64,000 bases of DNA, from contig JABSSW010000056.1 in assembly GCA_018902385.1 (NCBI GenBank), forward strand, positions 62,001 to 126,000, written 5' to 3'. Below the pieces are notes generated by a model. It did not search any database, was not told the DNA's origin, and worked only from the letters and a program-made list of their open reading frames with translations. The translations under genes and the position numbers were made by a program. Of the stretch, positions 35,719 to 47,916 are shown piece by piece; position 1 is the stretch's first letter, and each line of letters starts with the position of its first letter. Source of the stretch: Physcia stellaris. Its lineage: Eukaryota > Ascomycota > Lecanoromycetes > Caliciales > Physciaceae.

Positions 35719-36367
35719 ACTCAGGACTTTCCATATACCTATCTAGAATGGCACCGTAGACGAGATACCGTCTGCGAGAGACTGATTGTTGTTGACTTGT
35801 AGGAAGTCAGGCTAAATTTTTGGAGTACGTGTCGCGTCTAAGTTTCTTTGAAGCCGAGGCGGTGAAGTACAAAGTCGTTGGTCCAGAGAGTTATACAAGG
35901 TATAAAGACTCATGTTCCAGAGGTCCAAAGACTCGATGTCACAACATTCTGTGAGCTGAAGTTGTTTGTCGTTCGAGATGCTTTCTTACATAGCCTCACA
36001 GCCTCGCTCTCGAGACGATAGGCAGGCATGACGCTAAACTGTTCCGGGTAGGCACGCATCAAATGCTTATACTTCCAAATTTTGCGCCGTTTCTATTGTG
36101 ATGTTTGGCTGATAGATATCTGTGCACGACAGGTCGTCATCAATCTAGTGTTAAGATCCTATAAACTCAATGACCTTCCATAGCATCAATGCGATCATTC
36201 GATGCGTTCCCAAAAAGCCTTAGCGCCACCTTGGTCATTCTGAGTTAGATCCAAGGGCCGCTCCGGCTTGGCGGAAAACCTCCAAACACGGTACCTCCGT
36301 ACGTACAGGCTTGTTGGTGCCTTGCGCTCAAAGAAGTTCAATTCTCCCGCCACACAATACTCCTGCC
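35719..36367. other. Intergenic, divergent promoters of NLR and dienelactone hydrolase
   Basis: About 650 bases. No supported gene or repeat. Confidence 0.55.
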
Positions 36368-37775
36368 ATGGCCGACGCAGACGTTGCTACTAAAGCTCCA
36401 GAAAGCGATGCAGCGGAGCAAAGCATCCTGCCCAGCGACACACCAGCCCAACAAGGGCCGACCTTAGGGGTCTGTTAACCAAACGCGGCCCAGATCTCAT
36501 AATGCTAACAAGTATTGAAGGATCACTGCGTGACTGACCGCCCATCTCGTAAGTGTCCTTTCAGTGGCAATTCTGAGTATGACTGAACGATCCAAAAGCT
36601 GCTGGCGAGCCTACTGGTGTGGGTTCGACATTTGGAGCCCAAGAAGAGAGAGACCTTCAAGCTTACAGCTCCCCTGTAGGAGATATCAAAAATAGCAGAC
36701 ATTGATGTAAGCGAATACCTCGGCTATGAGCGTTCCATCCCTATCCGCTAAATACCCTTCAGGTTTACATCACGAAACCAAGCGACTACCCTCATTTCCC
36801 TTCAAAGCTTTTACTATTCCTGAGCAGTGGATCTGGCATACACTCTAAGAACAATCAGCTACAAGCAGATAGATATGCAAGCGAAGGTTTTCTCGTGGTT
36901 ATGCCGGACCAGTAGGTCCTGCAATAGGCTTCCGATCAACTGGGGCTTACGAGAACTTGGCTTCTAGATTCGGCGGAGATCCAGCCCCAAATAGTACGAC
37001 CGATCCGGCCACCGATTCTGAAGCTGCACCCTCCTTATTGGACAAAGTCAAGCTTGGCGTAGCCGAAACAGCAAAGTCTTTCATGTTGGATATGTGGCTA
37101 GCACGACAGACTCAAGAGAAGGTTCTGCCAATCATACAAAAAGTAATCGAGGGCGCAAAAGAGGAATTTGCTGATGCCGTTGCAAATGGCGGTGGTGTGT
37201 ATGCGGTAGGATACTGCTTTGGTGGAAAGTATGTGCTGCTGCTAGGTGCAGAGTTGCCAGACACAGTAGCAAAGGGCCAAACCACAAAAGATGAAGAGCA
37301 AGGCGTGACCAAGTCCGGTCCCCAGATCAAAGCTGGAGCGATTGCGCACGGTCAGTACCTGCTAGGCCATACTAGAGAGAGTACAACAGGCTGATCTGGT
37401 AAAGGGACCCTGATCACTAAGGAAGACTTTGAGAGTTTGAAGTCGCCAGTCTCGATGGCGTGTACTGGTGAGCATATCCTACAACCCTCTACTATCGGAC
37501 ATTGGACTGATGCCAAGCAGAGAACGACCCACTTTTCCCAGACGATGTCCGAAGCTCGGGGGAAACATACTTGAAGGAGCAGAAGATTGAGCATGAGATG
37601 CGCGTCTACCCTGGCGTTCCCCACGGTATGTCTCTCGATCACCTTGATATGGGTCATCCCTTTTAACCAACTGTCGTCAGGCTTTGCTGTGGCTGGGGAA
37701 TATGAAGACGCCAAGATCAAAGAGGCTCAGGAAGCTGCCTTTGAGCAAATGATTCAATGGCTAAAGTCACATTAA
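36368..37775 (+). CDS. Dienelactone hydrolase family protein
   Basis: Alpha/beta hydrolase, cytosolic by sequence, with the classical Cys-Asp-His triad: Cys in YAVGYCFGGKY, Asp in TENDPLFPDD and His in YPGVPHGFAV. Exons: 36368-36469, 36521-36548, 36599-36706, 36763-36911, 36968-37350, 37405-37467, 37521-37625 and 37681-37775. Junctions rebuild family blocks such as DHCVTDRPS/PAGEPTG, IADID/VYITKPSDYP and MPDQ/FGGDPAP. One extra A appears in AAAAA at 36688-36692; removing it gives GDIKIADID, and keeping it gives a stop shortly after. With it removed all phases agree. The substrate is unknown; fungal members are usually annotated only by fold. Confidence 0.87.
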
Positions 37776-38157
37776 AGGATGCGAGCCATGTTTGGGAGTA
37801 CGACTTGATATCCACGGTGGCTTTCGCGAGTAATAGCGTGATTATGAATGCATGGACAGCGACTAGCGAAAACATCAATATCCAGCTTGTTGTAGAAGTT
37901 CTTTCCTCGTGACGTATTAGTGAACCCAATAACGACCATGTCAACTGTAGATTGTCATTTGTACTCACAATGAATAATCCTCACAATGAATAATCGAGCC
38001 ATGACACTAGAGGTAGCATTTAATGACAAATGTCAATGACAAATGTGACATGCAAATGCTCTACGTTGTCCCGGAAATCTCAACCTGAACCATTTCTCTT
38101 GCCCTGCACCCAACCTTTCACTTACCTTTGCCACACGAAATTCCTGCCAGCAACATC
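37776..38157. other. Intergenic, 0.38 kb
   Basis: Contains short repeated phrases ACAATGAATAATC (37967-37994) and TGACAAATGT (38024-38048), each twice in a row. Otherwise the promoter region of UBP14. Confidence 0.55.
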
Positions 38158-40844
38158 ATGACTTGTAAACATATAAACGCCTCTGGTAGGTTGAGACACC
38201 AGTTTCAGGATCCGTAAAATTTTGACGTAGAGTGGTAGAATTACGCCCTCCGACTGCAACGCAATCGGTTTACAGGGAGGACTGTACACAATGCTTCGAC
38301 TCTATAGTACGCACAGTCTATCGTTAGCATTTCGCATGACAATCACTCTAATTTTAGTCTATAGGATAGCCCAGAAGGCCTTGATGTCTGCCTGTTTTGC
38401 TTCAACGGCGGATGTAACACCGATCGACGTCATTCTATCTTGCATTATCAAAAGTCCAAGCATCCTCTGGTACTCAATATCAAGAGGACACGGAAGAAGA
38501 TTAAGGTAGGAAACCATGTGACAGTGACAAAGTCAAAGGGACTATCCAAGATGCGAGAAAATTGCAGCAAAACTGACCATTCGTAGCGGGATGAGCCTCC
38601 ACAGAAAGTCTCAAAGCTTGCAATAGCGGCTGAAACAGAGTCCGACCGCTATGATACTGCCGTTCAAGTCAAATGTTTTGACTGCGAGATCGATAACGTG
38701 GACCAAAGCAGTGGAAAGCTTCAAACTATTGTAGACAGTGTACTCAAGGCGAATACTTTTGCAAAACAGGCAGAAGTCCAAGCATGGGAACAAGAATTCG
38801 TGCCGTGCGAACACACTTTATGCCTACAGCAAGAAGCATCTCGGCAGATTGACTCTCAAGGTACGTATCGGTACATAGCGCACTCATCGGGATCCTAATG
38901 GCTTTACTAGATCTTGGCCACTGCTCAATGTGTGAATTGAAGGAAAATCTATGGTTATGCCTCGAGTGTGGAAATCTTGGCTGTGGACGAGCTCAGTTTG
39001 GTGGCTCTGGTGGCAACAGTCATGGTTTGAAGCATACCGAATTGACTTCGCATGCTGTAGCTGTCAAGCTTGGCTCTATCACGCCAGAGGGTACAGCCGA
39101 TATATACTGCTATGCATGTAACGAGGAACGTATCGATACCGAGTTGAGTGCCCATCTCGCACACTGGGGCATCAACATTGCGGACCGACAGAAAACGGAG
39201 AAGAGTCTCACGGAGATGCAGATCGAGCAGAATCTCAGATGGGAATTCTCAATGACTACCGAGGATGGCAAGGAGATGAAGCCATTATTCGGCAAAGGCT
39301 TCACAGGGCTCAAAAACTTGGGAAACAGCTGCTACCTTGCTAGCATACTACAATGTCTTTTCTCCATGCCCGAATTCAAGACGCGCTACTACCTCCCAGA
39401 CCAGCCTCCACCAGACACGGCTACTCCCGCCGAGGACCTGGAGACCCAGATGAGGAAAGTAGCTGACGGACTGATATCAGGACGATACTCGAATCCTGAT
39501 ACAGACGTCATCGCGTCCGAACACTCTTCAGAGATACCACACCAGAAAGGACTTGCTCCAGCCATGTTGAAGCACCTCATCGGTCGCGGACATGAAGAAT
39601 TCTCGACTATGCGCCAACAAGATGCTTTCGAGCTTCTGCTCCATCTCTTCAAGCTTGTTACTCGATCTCAACATACGAGCTCGCTATCAGACCCTGTTCA
39701 ATCCTTCCGCTTCGTCATGGAGCAACGTCTACAATGCATGTCCTGCAAGAAGGTTCGCTATCGATCAGACGAACAGGACAACATCTCAATCCCCGTACCT
39801 ATCCGACAGTTAACGAAATCGACTACTGAACATACGGCTGGTGAGAAGCAGAAGGACGAATACGAGCCGGTCACGCTTAAGGAGTGCTTGGACACTTTTA
39901 CCGGCGCAGAGGTGGTCGAACTAACCTGTCCATCCTGCGGCAGCAAAGCTGGATTCACAAAGCGATCTTTGTTCAAGACGTTCCCTAGAGTCCTCGCAGT
40001 CAATGCTCGGCGCTTTACCCTCCTGAACTGGGTACCCACCAAGGTCGACGTCCCAGTCGTAGTTGGAGACGAACCGTTCAGCCTCGATGCCTACAAGTCC
40101 AGCGGTCTACAAGATAGTGAGGAAGCACTACCCGAAGATGTTGCTACTGCAGCGCCCCAATTCACCCCAAACGAAGGAGCGTTGAGCCAGCTAGAGGGCA
40201 TGGGCTTTCCTCGGCCTCGATGCGAGAAAGCTCTACACGCTACCGGCAATGCCGACGCGGAGGCTGCAATGAACTGGCTATTCGCGCACATGGATGACCC
40301 CGACATCGATGCTCCTCTCGATCTAGGCCCAGCGAGCGGTGCAGGTGCCTCTTCGTCCGTGAGCGCAGAGGGTATCTCGATGCTGGAAGCTATGGGTATC
40401 GGAGCGCCACAAGCACGCAAAGCGCTCAAAGAGACGGGCGGAGATATTGAGAGAGCTGTGGACTGGGTCTTCAGTCATCCTGACGATCAAGGTGATTTTG
40501 GCGATGATGCTGCTCCGGCTGAGACTGCTCCGGCTACCGCTAGCGAAGGGGCTACGATGGCTGGCAGTGGAGATTTGCCGGCTACTTTCCGGCTGCAGAG
40601 CATTGCTTGTCACAAGGGAGCATCGATCCACGCTGGGTAAGTCGTCCAATTGATCGAATTGGAGTGTGGAAATGGAAAGGCTGATCATACATCATGCAGT
40701 CACTACGTAGCCTTCATCCGCAAGCAGATCCCCAACGAAGGCGAATCTTGGGTCTTGTTCAACGACGAGAAGGTAGTCAAAGCAGAAGGCGACGTGGACG
40801 AGATGAAGAAGTTTGCCTACGTTTACTTCTTCGAGAGGGTCTAA
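38158..40844 (+). CDS. ubp14: Ubiquitin carboxyl-terminal hydrolase 14 (isopeptidase T/USP5)
   Basis: Deubiquitinase that disassembles free polyubiquitin chains. Exons: 38158-38185, 38239-38306, 38365-38505, 38587-38860, 38911-40636 and 40700-40844; 793 residues, usual for the family, no frame problem. Order: variant zinc finger (SVYREDCTQCFDSI, LDVCLFCFNGGC), the ZnF-UBP (HCSMCELKENLWLCLECG, SHGLKHTE), then the USP core with Cys box GLKNLGNSCYLASILQC (catalytic Cys about residue 311), zinc pair CMSC...CPSC, two UBA domains (LSQLEGMGFPRPRCEKAL and ISMLEAMGIGAPQARKAL) and the His box GHYVAFIRK. The start exon MTCKHINAS joins to ELRPPTATQSVYRED through a 53-base intron. The frame beginning at 38898 is not a true start. 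Confidence 0.96.
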
Positions 40845-42427
40845 GGCGATCACTGCAAAAGCCTTGGTAACTTGGTAAGAGCCGATGGCTTGCGCGCTTT
40901 GCATGGAGGCAATTATCACCAGAAAAGTATGCATCAGTAGGTAGAGTATTCAGAAAAGCAAAAGGTTACAGGTCGGAGCCCGTCTACCACCCTTTCGTTG
41001 TCCTTCGTTCATACTATGGCGCAGCTGCCATTATCGAGCGACCCCGATCCCATCCCCATGAACACTCCAATTATTCCCACTGATGCGTGCCCCTGCCCTT
41101 GGAAGATCTACCTCACAGTGTCTCAGATCTTGGAGCGGAGAAATGTCCGGAGAGATTGTAGCTCCCTACGTGTTGCATAGTAGCTGATCTCTCTCGCCTT
41201 TTCAGTCTGGAAATAAGCACAGCCAGCCTCCTGCACCTCAATCGGGTGGAGTGGTACTCCGTACGAAGACCTGGATTGGGGATGCTGAGACCGCCACAGA
41301 CCTTCGTCTTATCTATGGTTCCAGCACAGCGCGTTTACCAGCCTGCTGGGAATTGGGAGGACTTGGGGTGGGGGCGATCGATCTAGATGCAGATGTGCCA
41401 AGAAGCGATCGTGGGGCTGAAACGGGAAACCCCGAGGCTGGAGGGTCCGAGCGCTTGTAAGGCTGAAACATGTTCGAGGGGCGCGGCCCGATTTGGCCCC
41501 GACGGCTCTTCCTCACAACTCGCAGCAAGGCTTCGCTCACCACCGTCCAACTCTTCGTGACTGCTGTGGATGTACTCTGTATCAGATCTGGCCCCGTATC
41601 TCATTCAAGCGGACGTACATGCGGTGGCACTCTCAACCAACCACAAAACTTCAGGTTGTTCGTTCTGGCCCCCAATGTAGGTCTGGAATTTTCACCGCAC
41701 CCAATTACATCTCCTTTGAAGGATGTGCGAACCTATAACTTGTCTCTTCGACTCTAAAGCTTAACCGGCGACACGGTAGTCTCATCAGCAATGAGATGCG
41801 CTTAGTTTCACCTCCAACCCCAGGGGTCTGATCCGTGAAGGACCTGCCTCGCAGACAGAGGTCTGCTTGCATGAGTAAGCCTCATGTAACCTCATCATCT
41901 CCTATAGCTGGTGTGTTGCATTCAAGGATGCAGTCAGCCGCACCCATAGGAACGAGATCCCCTCTGCGATCTTCTAGACAAACGGAGGCGCCTCCTTGGG
42001 CTGTGGCGACCCATCAGTCTCATAACCTCCAATGAGTACTGAATTTGACGATGTGTGACGTTTCGGACCAGAATCGGTATGATCCCCTCGAACGATAGTT
42101 GGGGCAATGCGGCACCACACGTCCCAACATGCTGTAGATGATCTTGTGTCGATGCTTTTGCATGTCAGACCCAGCAGATGTTTTAGACCAAGGCTATGTC
42201 TGGCGTCCCAGTAATTTCCGGTACAGTCAGCACTCCATTGAGATTGATATAAGGGCAGTAGCCTTCACTTAGCGAGTCGCATTGTTGTAATTTTTCCTAG
42301 CTACTCTCATATACCTTATTGACCTACCTGACTAAGATTCTGCCTTATTGCTAATTACTCCCCGATTTATCCTTAGAACTGACCTCATCGATATCATATA
42401 TCGACTTAGGCTGTCCATCCGGTAAAC
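40845..42427. other. Intergenic, 1.6 kb
   Basis: No supported gene. Short frames on both strands between 41250 and 41760 look like chance. This is the boundary between the core block and the accessory block. Confidence 0.55.
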
Positions 42428-43750
42428 ATGGGCCAGAAGCGTAAGAGCTCCCGCCAGCCGCACGCCGATAAGGAACGATGTATGGCTCCGCCTGATGATT
42501 TGAATGATCAAGAAAATTCCATAACGACAAGTCCAATAGAGATGCTGGCGGTTGGTCCCTTGGTCATAAAAGACGATTTAGCGTTGGAGCAAGGTGAAAG
42601 CGTTCTGGCTTTAAACCTGCTCCCGAAGTCGATAGGCGCAAAGCCTAGGAGACAATCAAGTAGGGAATCAACCATCGCAACAGTCAATGAAGTACGGCTA
42701 TATCAACCATACGACGATCACACTAACAAGAAGCGACGCACGAGACGGCACCGCGAGAACATGCATCGGTCTGAAGAGTTAACCCCTTTGGACTCTCCGG
42801 ATATTGAAATGGGCGAGGAAGGGGATAGATCTGCTGGGGCTTATTGGGGCCAAGAGGAATCGCACCTCAGCAGGCCGAGTGTCGGACATTGGAAGATGAC
42901 CACGTTATCTTCGTCTACATCGAGTTCGGATCGTGAGCTGACACCGCCAAACCAAGCTTCGCATGTGCAACAACATGCAACATTAGACAAAACAGTACTA
43001 CTTCACCAGCACTCAAAAACGAATGTGTCACCCTCTCGCCCTACTCGATCCCGTTCGTCATCAGCGCACCTTTACAAGACAAAGTCCTCTACAACTTCCA
43101 CCGTGATTGAGTTCCAAAAAACCCATCAAGAGGACAAGGAGCCTCAAACGATAGTCAACGATGTCTTGGATATTATCAGCGATCCTGCCAGGACTAAGAA
43201 GGGTCTCAATCATTACGGCTACATTTATATCCTACGGGATCCTACCAAGCCCGGTTATGTCAAGATCGGACGAACTGAGCATCCTACGCGGCGCAAAAAC
43301 CAGATAAGAAAGTGTCACCAGCAAAGTATAGAATGGGTTGACGAACAAGAGCATACCGAAGTGGCCTACCATGAACGTCTCGAGAAAATCATTCATGCAG
43401 ATCTCTATAATGAGCGATATCATTTTGAATGCACATGTCACCACTCGGCAAAGGGACATCACGCCGACCTAGACAAGAGCGAGAAATTCACTAAGCATGG
43501 CGAGTGGTTCAAGATCGACACCGAAGCGGCGAAGCGCAAAGTGGAGCAATGGAGAAACTGGATGCGTCAAGAGCCATATAAGATGCCAGGTACCAGGGGA
43601 GAAGGGGACCTCAAGTGCGACTGGAAGCGGAGAGCCAAGTATTTCCACAGCTGCTCGGTCTCGGAGCCGGAAGAGCGGTGGACGAAGTTTATGGTCCCCT
43701 TCTATATGGCTGACATGGATGGTGAGACTACGCTGCAGGATCTGTACTGA
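42428..43750 (+). CDS. T5orf172-domain protein (GIY-YIG superfamily), paralogue 1
   Basis: Single frame, 440 residues. The first ~250 residues are disordered and charged, with KKRRTRRHRE and S/T-rich stretches that could serve nuclear import. The domain begins at about residue 263: GYIYILRD (first motif), PGYVKIGRT (second motif), PTRRKNQIRKC, then HERLEKIIHADLYNERYHFECTC and HGEWFKID. These are the marks of the T5orf172/Mug113 branch of GIY-YIG nucleases. Fungal members are numerous and uncharacterised; nuclease activity is inferred from fold only. A relative sits 17 kb away (59694-62117). An 18-bp minisatellite starts about 80 bases after the stop. Confidence 0.85.
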   Translation: MGQKRKSSRQPHADKERCMAPPDDLNDQENSITTSPIEMLAVGPLVIKDDLALEQGESVLALNLLPKSIGAKPRRQSSRESTIATVNEVRLYQPYDDHTNKKRRTRRHRENMHRSEELTPLDSPDIEMGEEGDRSAGAYWGQEESHLSRPSVGHWKMTTLSSSTSSSDRELTPPNQASHVQQHATLDKTVLLHQHSKTNVSPSRPTRSRSSSAHLYKTKSSTTSTVIEFQKTHQEDKEPQTIVNDVLDIISDPARTKKGLNHYGYIYILRDPTKPGYVKIGRTEHPTRRKNQIRKCHQQSIEWVDEQEHTEVAYHERLEKIIHADLYNERYHFECTCHHSAKGHHADLDKSEKFTKHGEWFKIDTEAAKRKVEQWRNWMRQEPYKMPGTRGEGDLKCDWKRRAKYFHSCSVSEPEERWTKFMVPFYMADMDGETTLQDLY

Positions 43751-43828
43751 AAGAGGATCGACGATACAATAACCTGAGTAGAAAGAAGATATTGATGCTG
43801 GGAGAAGAGGCTTCGCGTCTTGGATATG

Positions 43829-43954
43829 CCTGGTAATATTGGATTTCCTTGCTTTCATGGGTTTTTTTTCTGTCACGAATATCCTTGCTGTGACGGATAC
43901 CCTTGCTGTTATGGGTTTCCTCGTTGTCATAGAATTCCTTGCTATCGCGGAGTC
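43829..43954. repeat. 18-bp minisatellite, seven copies
   Basis: Seven consecutive 18-base units (43829, 43847, 43865, 43883, 43901, 43919, 43937), consensus near CCTTGCTGTCATGGGTTT. Copies differ at several positions. On the minus strand every frame would repeat as a hexapeptide, for example NSKGIR/HSKDIR/ESKEIQ, but no convincing gene surrounds it. Confidence 0.8.
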
Positions 43955-45115
43955 CCACCTTTTCTAATACAAATTTGTTTTCTTTTGTTTTCTTTACGTT
44001 TATCGAATCAAATAATTCAACACAATCCAGCAAACTCATTGTATATACAAGAACATAAAGCTGTTGCCCTACACAAGGCATGCTACATATATCAACCGGA
44101 CTCCAACTCCCAAGGCAGACTGCAAAATGTACGACGCAGCTCAATAACCTCCACGAAAGGCAAGAGGCAGCCTAGGTGAGGTTTTCCAATCCAAGCATGC
44201 AAATTGCGCTTAAAAGACTCTTCTGGAAGTTTTTGAGAAGGTGGTTATTGTAGCACATTCGAATAGGAGATCATCAGTGACCTCATGGCGGCTGAATTTG
44301 GTGCCCACACCAAGCATTTTGGGACGGAGGCCTAGGCCGCTTAGGATTGCGGCTGCTCTTCTCCCGATTCCGAAAAAAAAATTTCTGCCGATTGGGGCGA
44401 GATTAGTGAGTGAATGGTAGAAAGACTGACAACTGGGATCCATGCCCTACGTGCTGTATCCTCCAGCATTCATGGGATTGCCGGTGTGGAGCTGGCGACA
44501 CAAAAGTGATTCCGAGAGGTCACTGGCGAAAACCGAACACGTTACCTTCTCGACCTCCACAATGGTGGGATCGCCGGCAGTGAGCGTTGCCAATTCAGGC
44601 TGCAAATAAACGGCACGTCGTATAATCTCGTTAGATCGAAAATGTTAGCGATGGCCAAGTGGGACAGACTTAAGCGAAGAGAAGGTTGGTAGGTTGACAA
44701 GTTTTTCTTTAGTCTGATCGCGTCTCTGGATTTTGTGGGCCTCTTGTTGTTGCGTGCAGAGATTTTTCGCTTGTATGACAAGTCCGTCCCGTCCCGTCTC
44801 TATATGGATATCTATTTGTCGGTTCTATTTCCCATCTCGCGAGACCTGTCGCCTGCGCGCTTGTTCCTTCTCGCGCGTTGGCCGCGATAGCTAATTATAT
44901 CATTACAAATATAAAGGGAGTCCATGATACCATGATCATCATTCTTTCATCTTGCTTCTTCAGCCGTACGCCATTGGATCAACCAAATGCAGCCTCTCAT
45001 GTTTGTGTTTTTCACATCCTTCCTTTACTGTGCCACTTGAGCCGAGCTGCAACCGTGCCAAAACCGTCTACACTATTAGCTTCAAATAATCCGTTCAATC
45101 TATCGTCATACCACC
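43955..45115. other. Intergenic, 1.2 kb
   Basis: No supported gene. Several A- and T-runs (for example 44366-44375). Confidence 0.55.
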
Positions 45116-45903
45116 ATGATAGGCTCAAGTATACACCAAAATCCTTTCCCACATCGTCACCTCCCTAATCCGTATACAGTGTTCCACTCCCACACCTTCC
45201 CTTCCGCTACACAGTTCCCGGCACGCATTTGGACGTCGTATTCACCGCCTTCGGCCGCGAACTCAAGGACGTCGACGTCTGGCCAACATTCATAGACGCG
45301 ACTTCCTTCGCCATCGACGGCATGGTCCACGATGGCTACCAGCCCGTCCCCGCCGAAGCCGATCTCCGCTGGCGCCAAGGCGGCGCCGAACTATCCATCA
45401 CCAAAACCCCTCAACTGACCTACAACATCCTCGCGACATCCATCGCAGCCGTGCACGACGTCGGCATGACCTACGGCATCTACGCCACCAACTTCCAGAT
45501 CCGCGCCGCCGGCCAGCGCCTCGGGACCGGGCAGCTGGCCTTCCGGCTCGCGGAACCGTCTCCAGCGACCAACTCCACCGCCACCGCGCGCCGCGACCTC
45601 GGCGATCCTCACGACCCGTACTGGCACAGCGTCTACGACACCCCGATCATGCTCAAATTCTCCACCTACAAAGGCGCCCTGCCCACGCCGTTCATCCTCG
45701 ACAGCCTCGTCACCGCGATCTTCACCGCCGCGAGCGCGATCCGCGATAACCGGGGCGATCTGCATATCAAGAAGGCGTGGCTGTGGGAGCGCGCTGTGCG
45801 GCTGACGTGCTATCCGCGGCCGGATATGAGCTGGCGGAATCTGGCGTCTGCGGTGGTGGGGATGAAGTGGTTTGTGTTGAGGGAGGGGGAGCTTGGATTT
45901 TAA
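45116..45903 (+). CDS. Uncharacterised fungal protein, about 233 residues
   Basis: A strong GC-rich frame runs to TAA at 45901-45903 with good codon use. There is no ATG in frame before the conserved-looking segment. The best solution is a tiny first exon 45116-45128 (ATGATAGGCTCAA) spliced at GTATAC...CTACACAG to 45215, giving MIGSIPGTHLDVVFTAFGRE. The pattern (DVVFTAFGRELKDVDVWPTF, LTYNILATSIAAVHDVG, then basic and aromatic C-terminus MKWFVLREGELGF) resembles short fungal proteins of unknown role found in many filamentous species. No signal peptide or membrane segment with this start. Function unknown; the first exon is tentative. Confidence 0.6.
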
Positions 45904-46906
45904 GTATGAGGTTTATTTTCGGCCGTTGGGGAATGATCGGATTGCGGTTGGGAGGATGGCGGTTATGCAATAGGGGGTTTGAGAAATGGGATGGCGAGGG
46001 GATGCCGGATAGAGTCATGTCGATGCGCTTTCGGCGACAGTAGATGCTAAGATGTAAAGGAGCATCGACCGAGACTACGGCACTCCTGTCTCCATCCTCG
46101 GCGTTGCCTATTTTCCCATTTATTGGTGCTTGTTCCAGCGCTGTCGCCGCAGGACTCTACTTCTACGTTCGTAGTCCGGTCTTTGACTTCAGGACGTGGT
46201 ATCCATGCATCGTAGATGCACGTGCAAAAGATATCACGTGCCAAGGATTTTGGGATGATTCTATACTGGCATACATTTTCAGATCATAACAAATACGAAT
46301 AAATACGTCTAGGTCATCAGAAAAGATGGAAACGCCCAAAAGGATAGCCCGAACTGCTAGAGAGAAAAAAGGAGCCGCGAGGTTTTAGAAAGATTTTGCT
46401 TTGCGTCGACTCTCGCAATTCTTCTTTGTCAATAGTAGCGTTGGACGGGATCGGGTCGCATCGTCTTCGACATCGATCTGGCATGTAATATATAGATGAC
46501 ATGACAATACCGTCCTCCACTACTTCATATCAAAGTTCTCAGCCCAATATGAAGCCCCTTTCTGATGTCAAATAGTAGCTGGATATTGCAGGTCGTGCGA
46601 GTGGCGCATTATCTGTGATTTTTCGATTTCGCAATCTGCTGAGACGATGGAGAGGGGGAACTTCGTTGGTGCTGAGGAGGTGAGGTCGATCTGCTTATAT
46701 TCTGAATGTGGGCTGGGATGACAAGGGGCATGATAAGTTGCGTGCTGGAGACTATTACCCATACGTTGTGACGCTTTCTGTTCTCTTTGTTCTCTTTGCT
46801 ACTCCGCACGCGATACGTCTGTAATTTTTTTTGGTTTCGCATGAGTATTTGGGATGCTCTGATCGGGAAACCATACGCTGTGGGTATTGTTTGTGGGGAG
46901 TGAGCT
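45904..46906. other. Intergenic, 1.0 kb
   Basis: No supported gene; ends at the hAT-like MITE. Confidence 0.55.
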
Positions 46907-46914
46907 TAGATAGA

Positions 46915-47413
46915 GAGAGCCACCATAGCCATCCCCCCTTTTGCTTATCCCACCCCCTATTTTGCTAATCTCATTCCCCGTTCTAGCTACCGTCACCCTT
47001 CTACCCGAATCTTCACCCGGAATGGCCCCCTCGATGCCCCGAGCCTCGCTCGGAGATCGTTCGATCCTCATCTCCTGTCAAAAGTCAATTTTGTCATACA
47101 AAAATGACCTTGCTCTTAGAAATATTTCGTATTAATCTATCTATCCTGTCATTCACTTACCTACTCATCTACTCATCCATCTATTTATCTATCCAGAAGG
47201 CAAACAATTGGTGTATTCTCTCACTTTCTTGATACATTTTTGAGTGTAATAGATGGGAGACGCGATCGCTTGAATGATATATTAATCAGTAAGATTCGAT
47301 GATTTTCGAGCGAGACTCGGGGGCCCACTCCGGGTGATTTTCTGGGTAGGAGGGTAACGTTAGCAAAATGGGAGGTGGGATAAGCAAAAGTGGGGGTGGC
47401 TATGGTGGCTCTC
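46915..47413. mobile_element. hAT-like MITE with 8-bp target site duplication
   Basis: A 499-bp non-coding element. Left end GAGAGCCACCATAGCCA matches the reverse complement of the right end; the first 54 bases differ at only four positions, and weaker inverted similarity extends inward about 150 bases (around CACCCGGA and CTCGCTCG). The direct repeat TAGATAGA flanks it at 46907-46914 and 47414-47421. An 8-bp duplication is typical of hAT elements. No transposase inside, so it would depend on a helper elsewhere. Confidence 0.85.
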
Positions 47414-47421
47414 TAGATAGA

Positions 47422-47916
47422 CGATGGTGGGACACGTGTATTCCTCCAAAGGTCGCTACCTTGAGATATCTGATGCCAAGAGGAAGTTGTGTTTGTTCTA
47501 GCCAACTTTATTGACTCAACGCCAAGACTCCCCTACGAGTACTGTTACTCCTCTTGTCCCGAATCCATCCCTACCAATCGGGTTGTTGGGGAATTTAAAG
47601 GCTAATGAATGACTCACTTCCTCGTGGGTTAGACAGCCATTGTCGAACCTTAAGACCAGATTTTAGGTTTGTGGCCTCAACAGCTCGCTCAATAAATACT
47701 CGTTGACTCAACGGAAAGCTCAAAAGTTTCCTTCCAAGGCCATAAGAGTACTCCCCATCCACAGATCAGAAGAAGAATTCTCTTGATTCGTATATCTATC
47801 CGCGTACTCTCCTGATTGATTTATCAATTTTCAGAGGCGGATAATAATTCAAGAGGTCAGGCGCGACTCGTCAAGCGAAATCTATTCCTTCTACTTCGTC
47901 AATAAAGTCAACAACA
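47422..47916. other. Intergenic, 0.5 kb
   Basis: Upstream region of the 2EXR-type gene; nothing else seen. Confidence 0.5.

Noticed and set aside
43469-44144. Minus-strand frames over the 18-bp minisatellite as a repeat protein gene
   Set aside because: Several frames are open equally because the period is a multiple of three; no start, domain or codon bias supports any.
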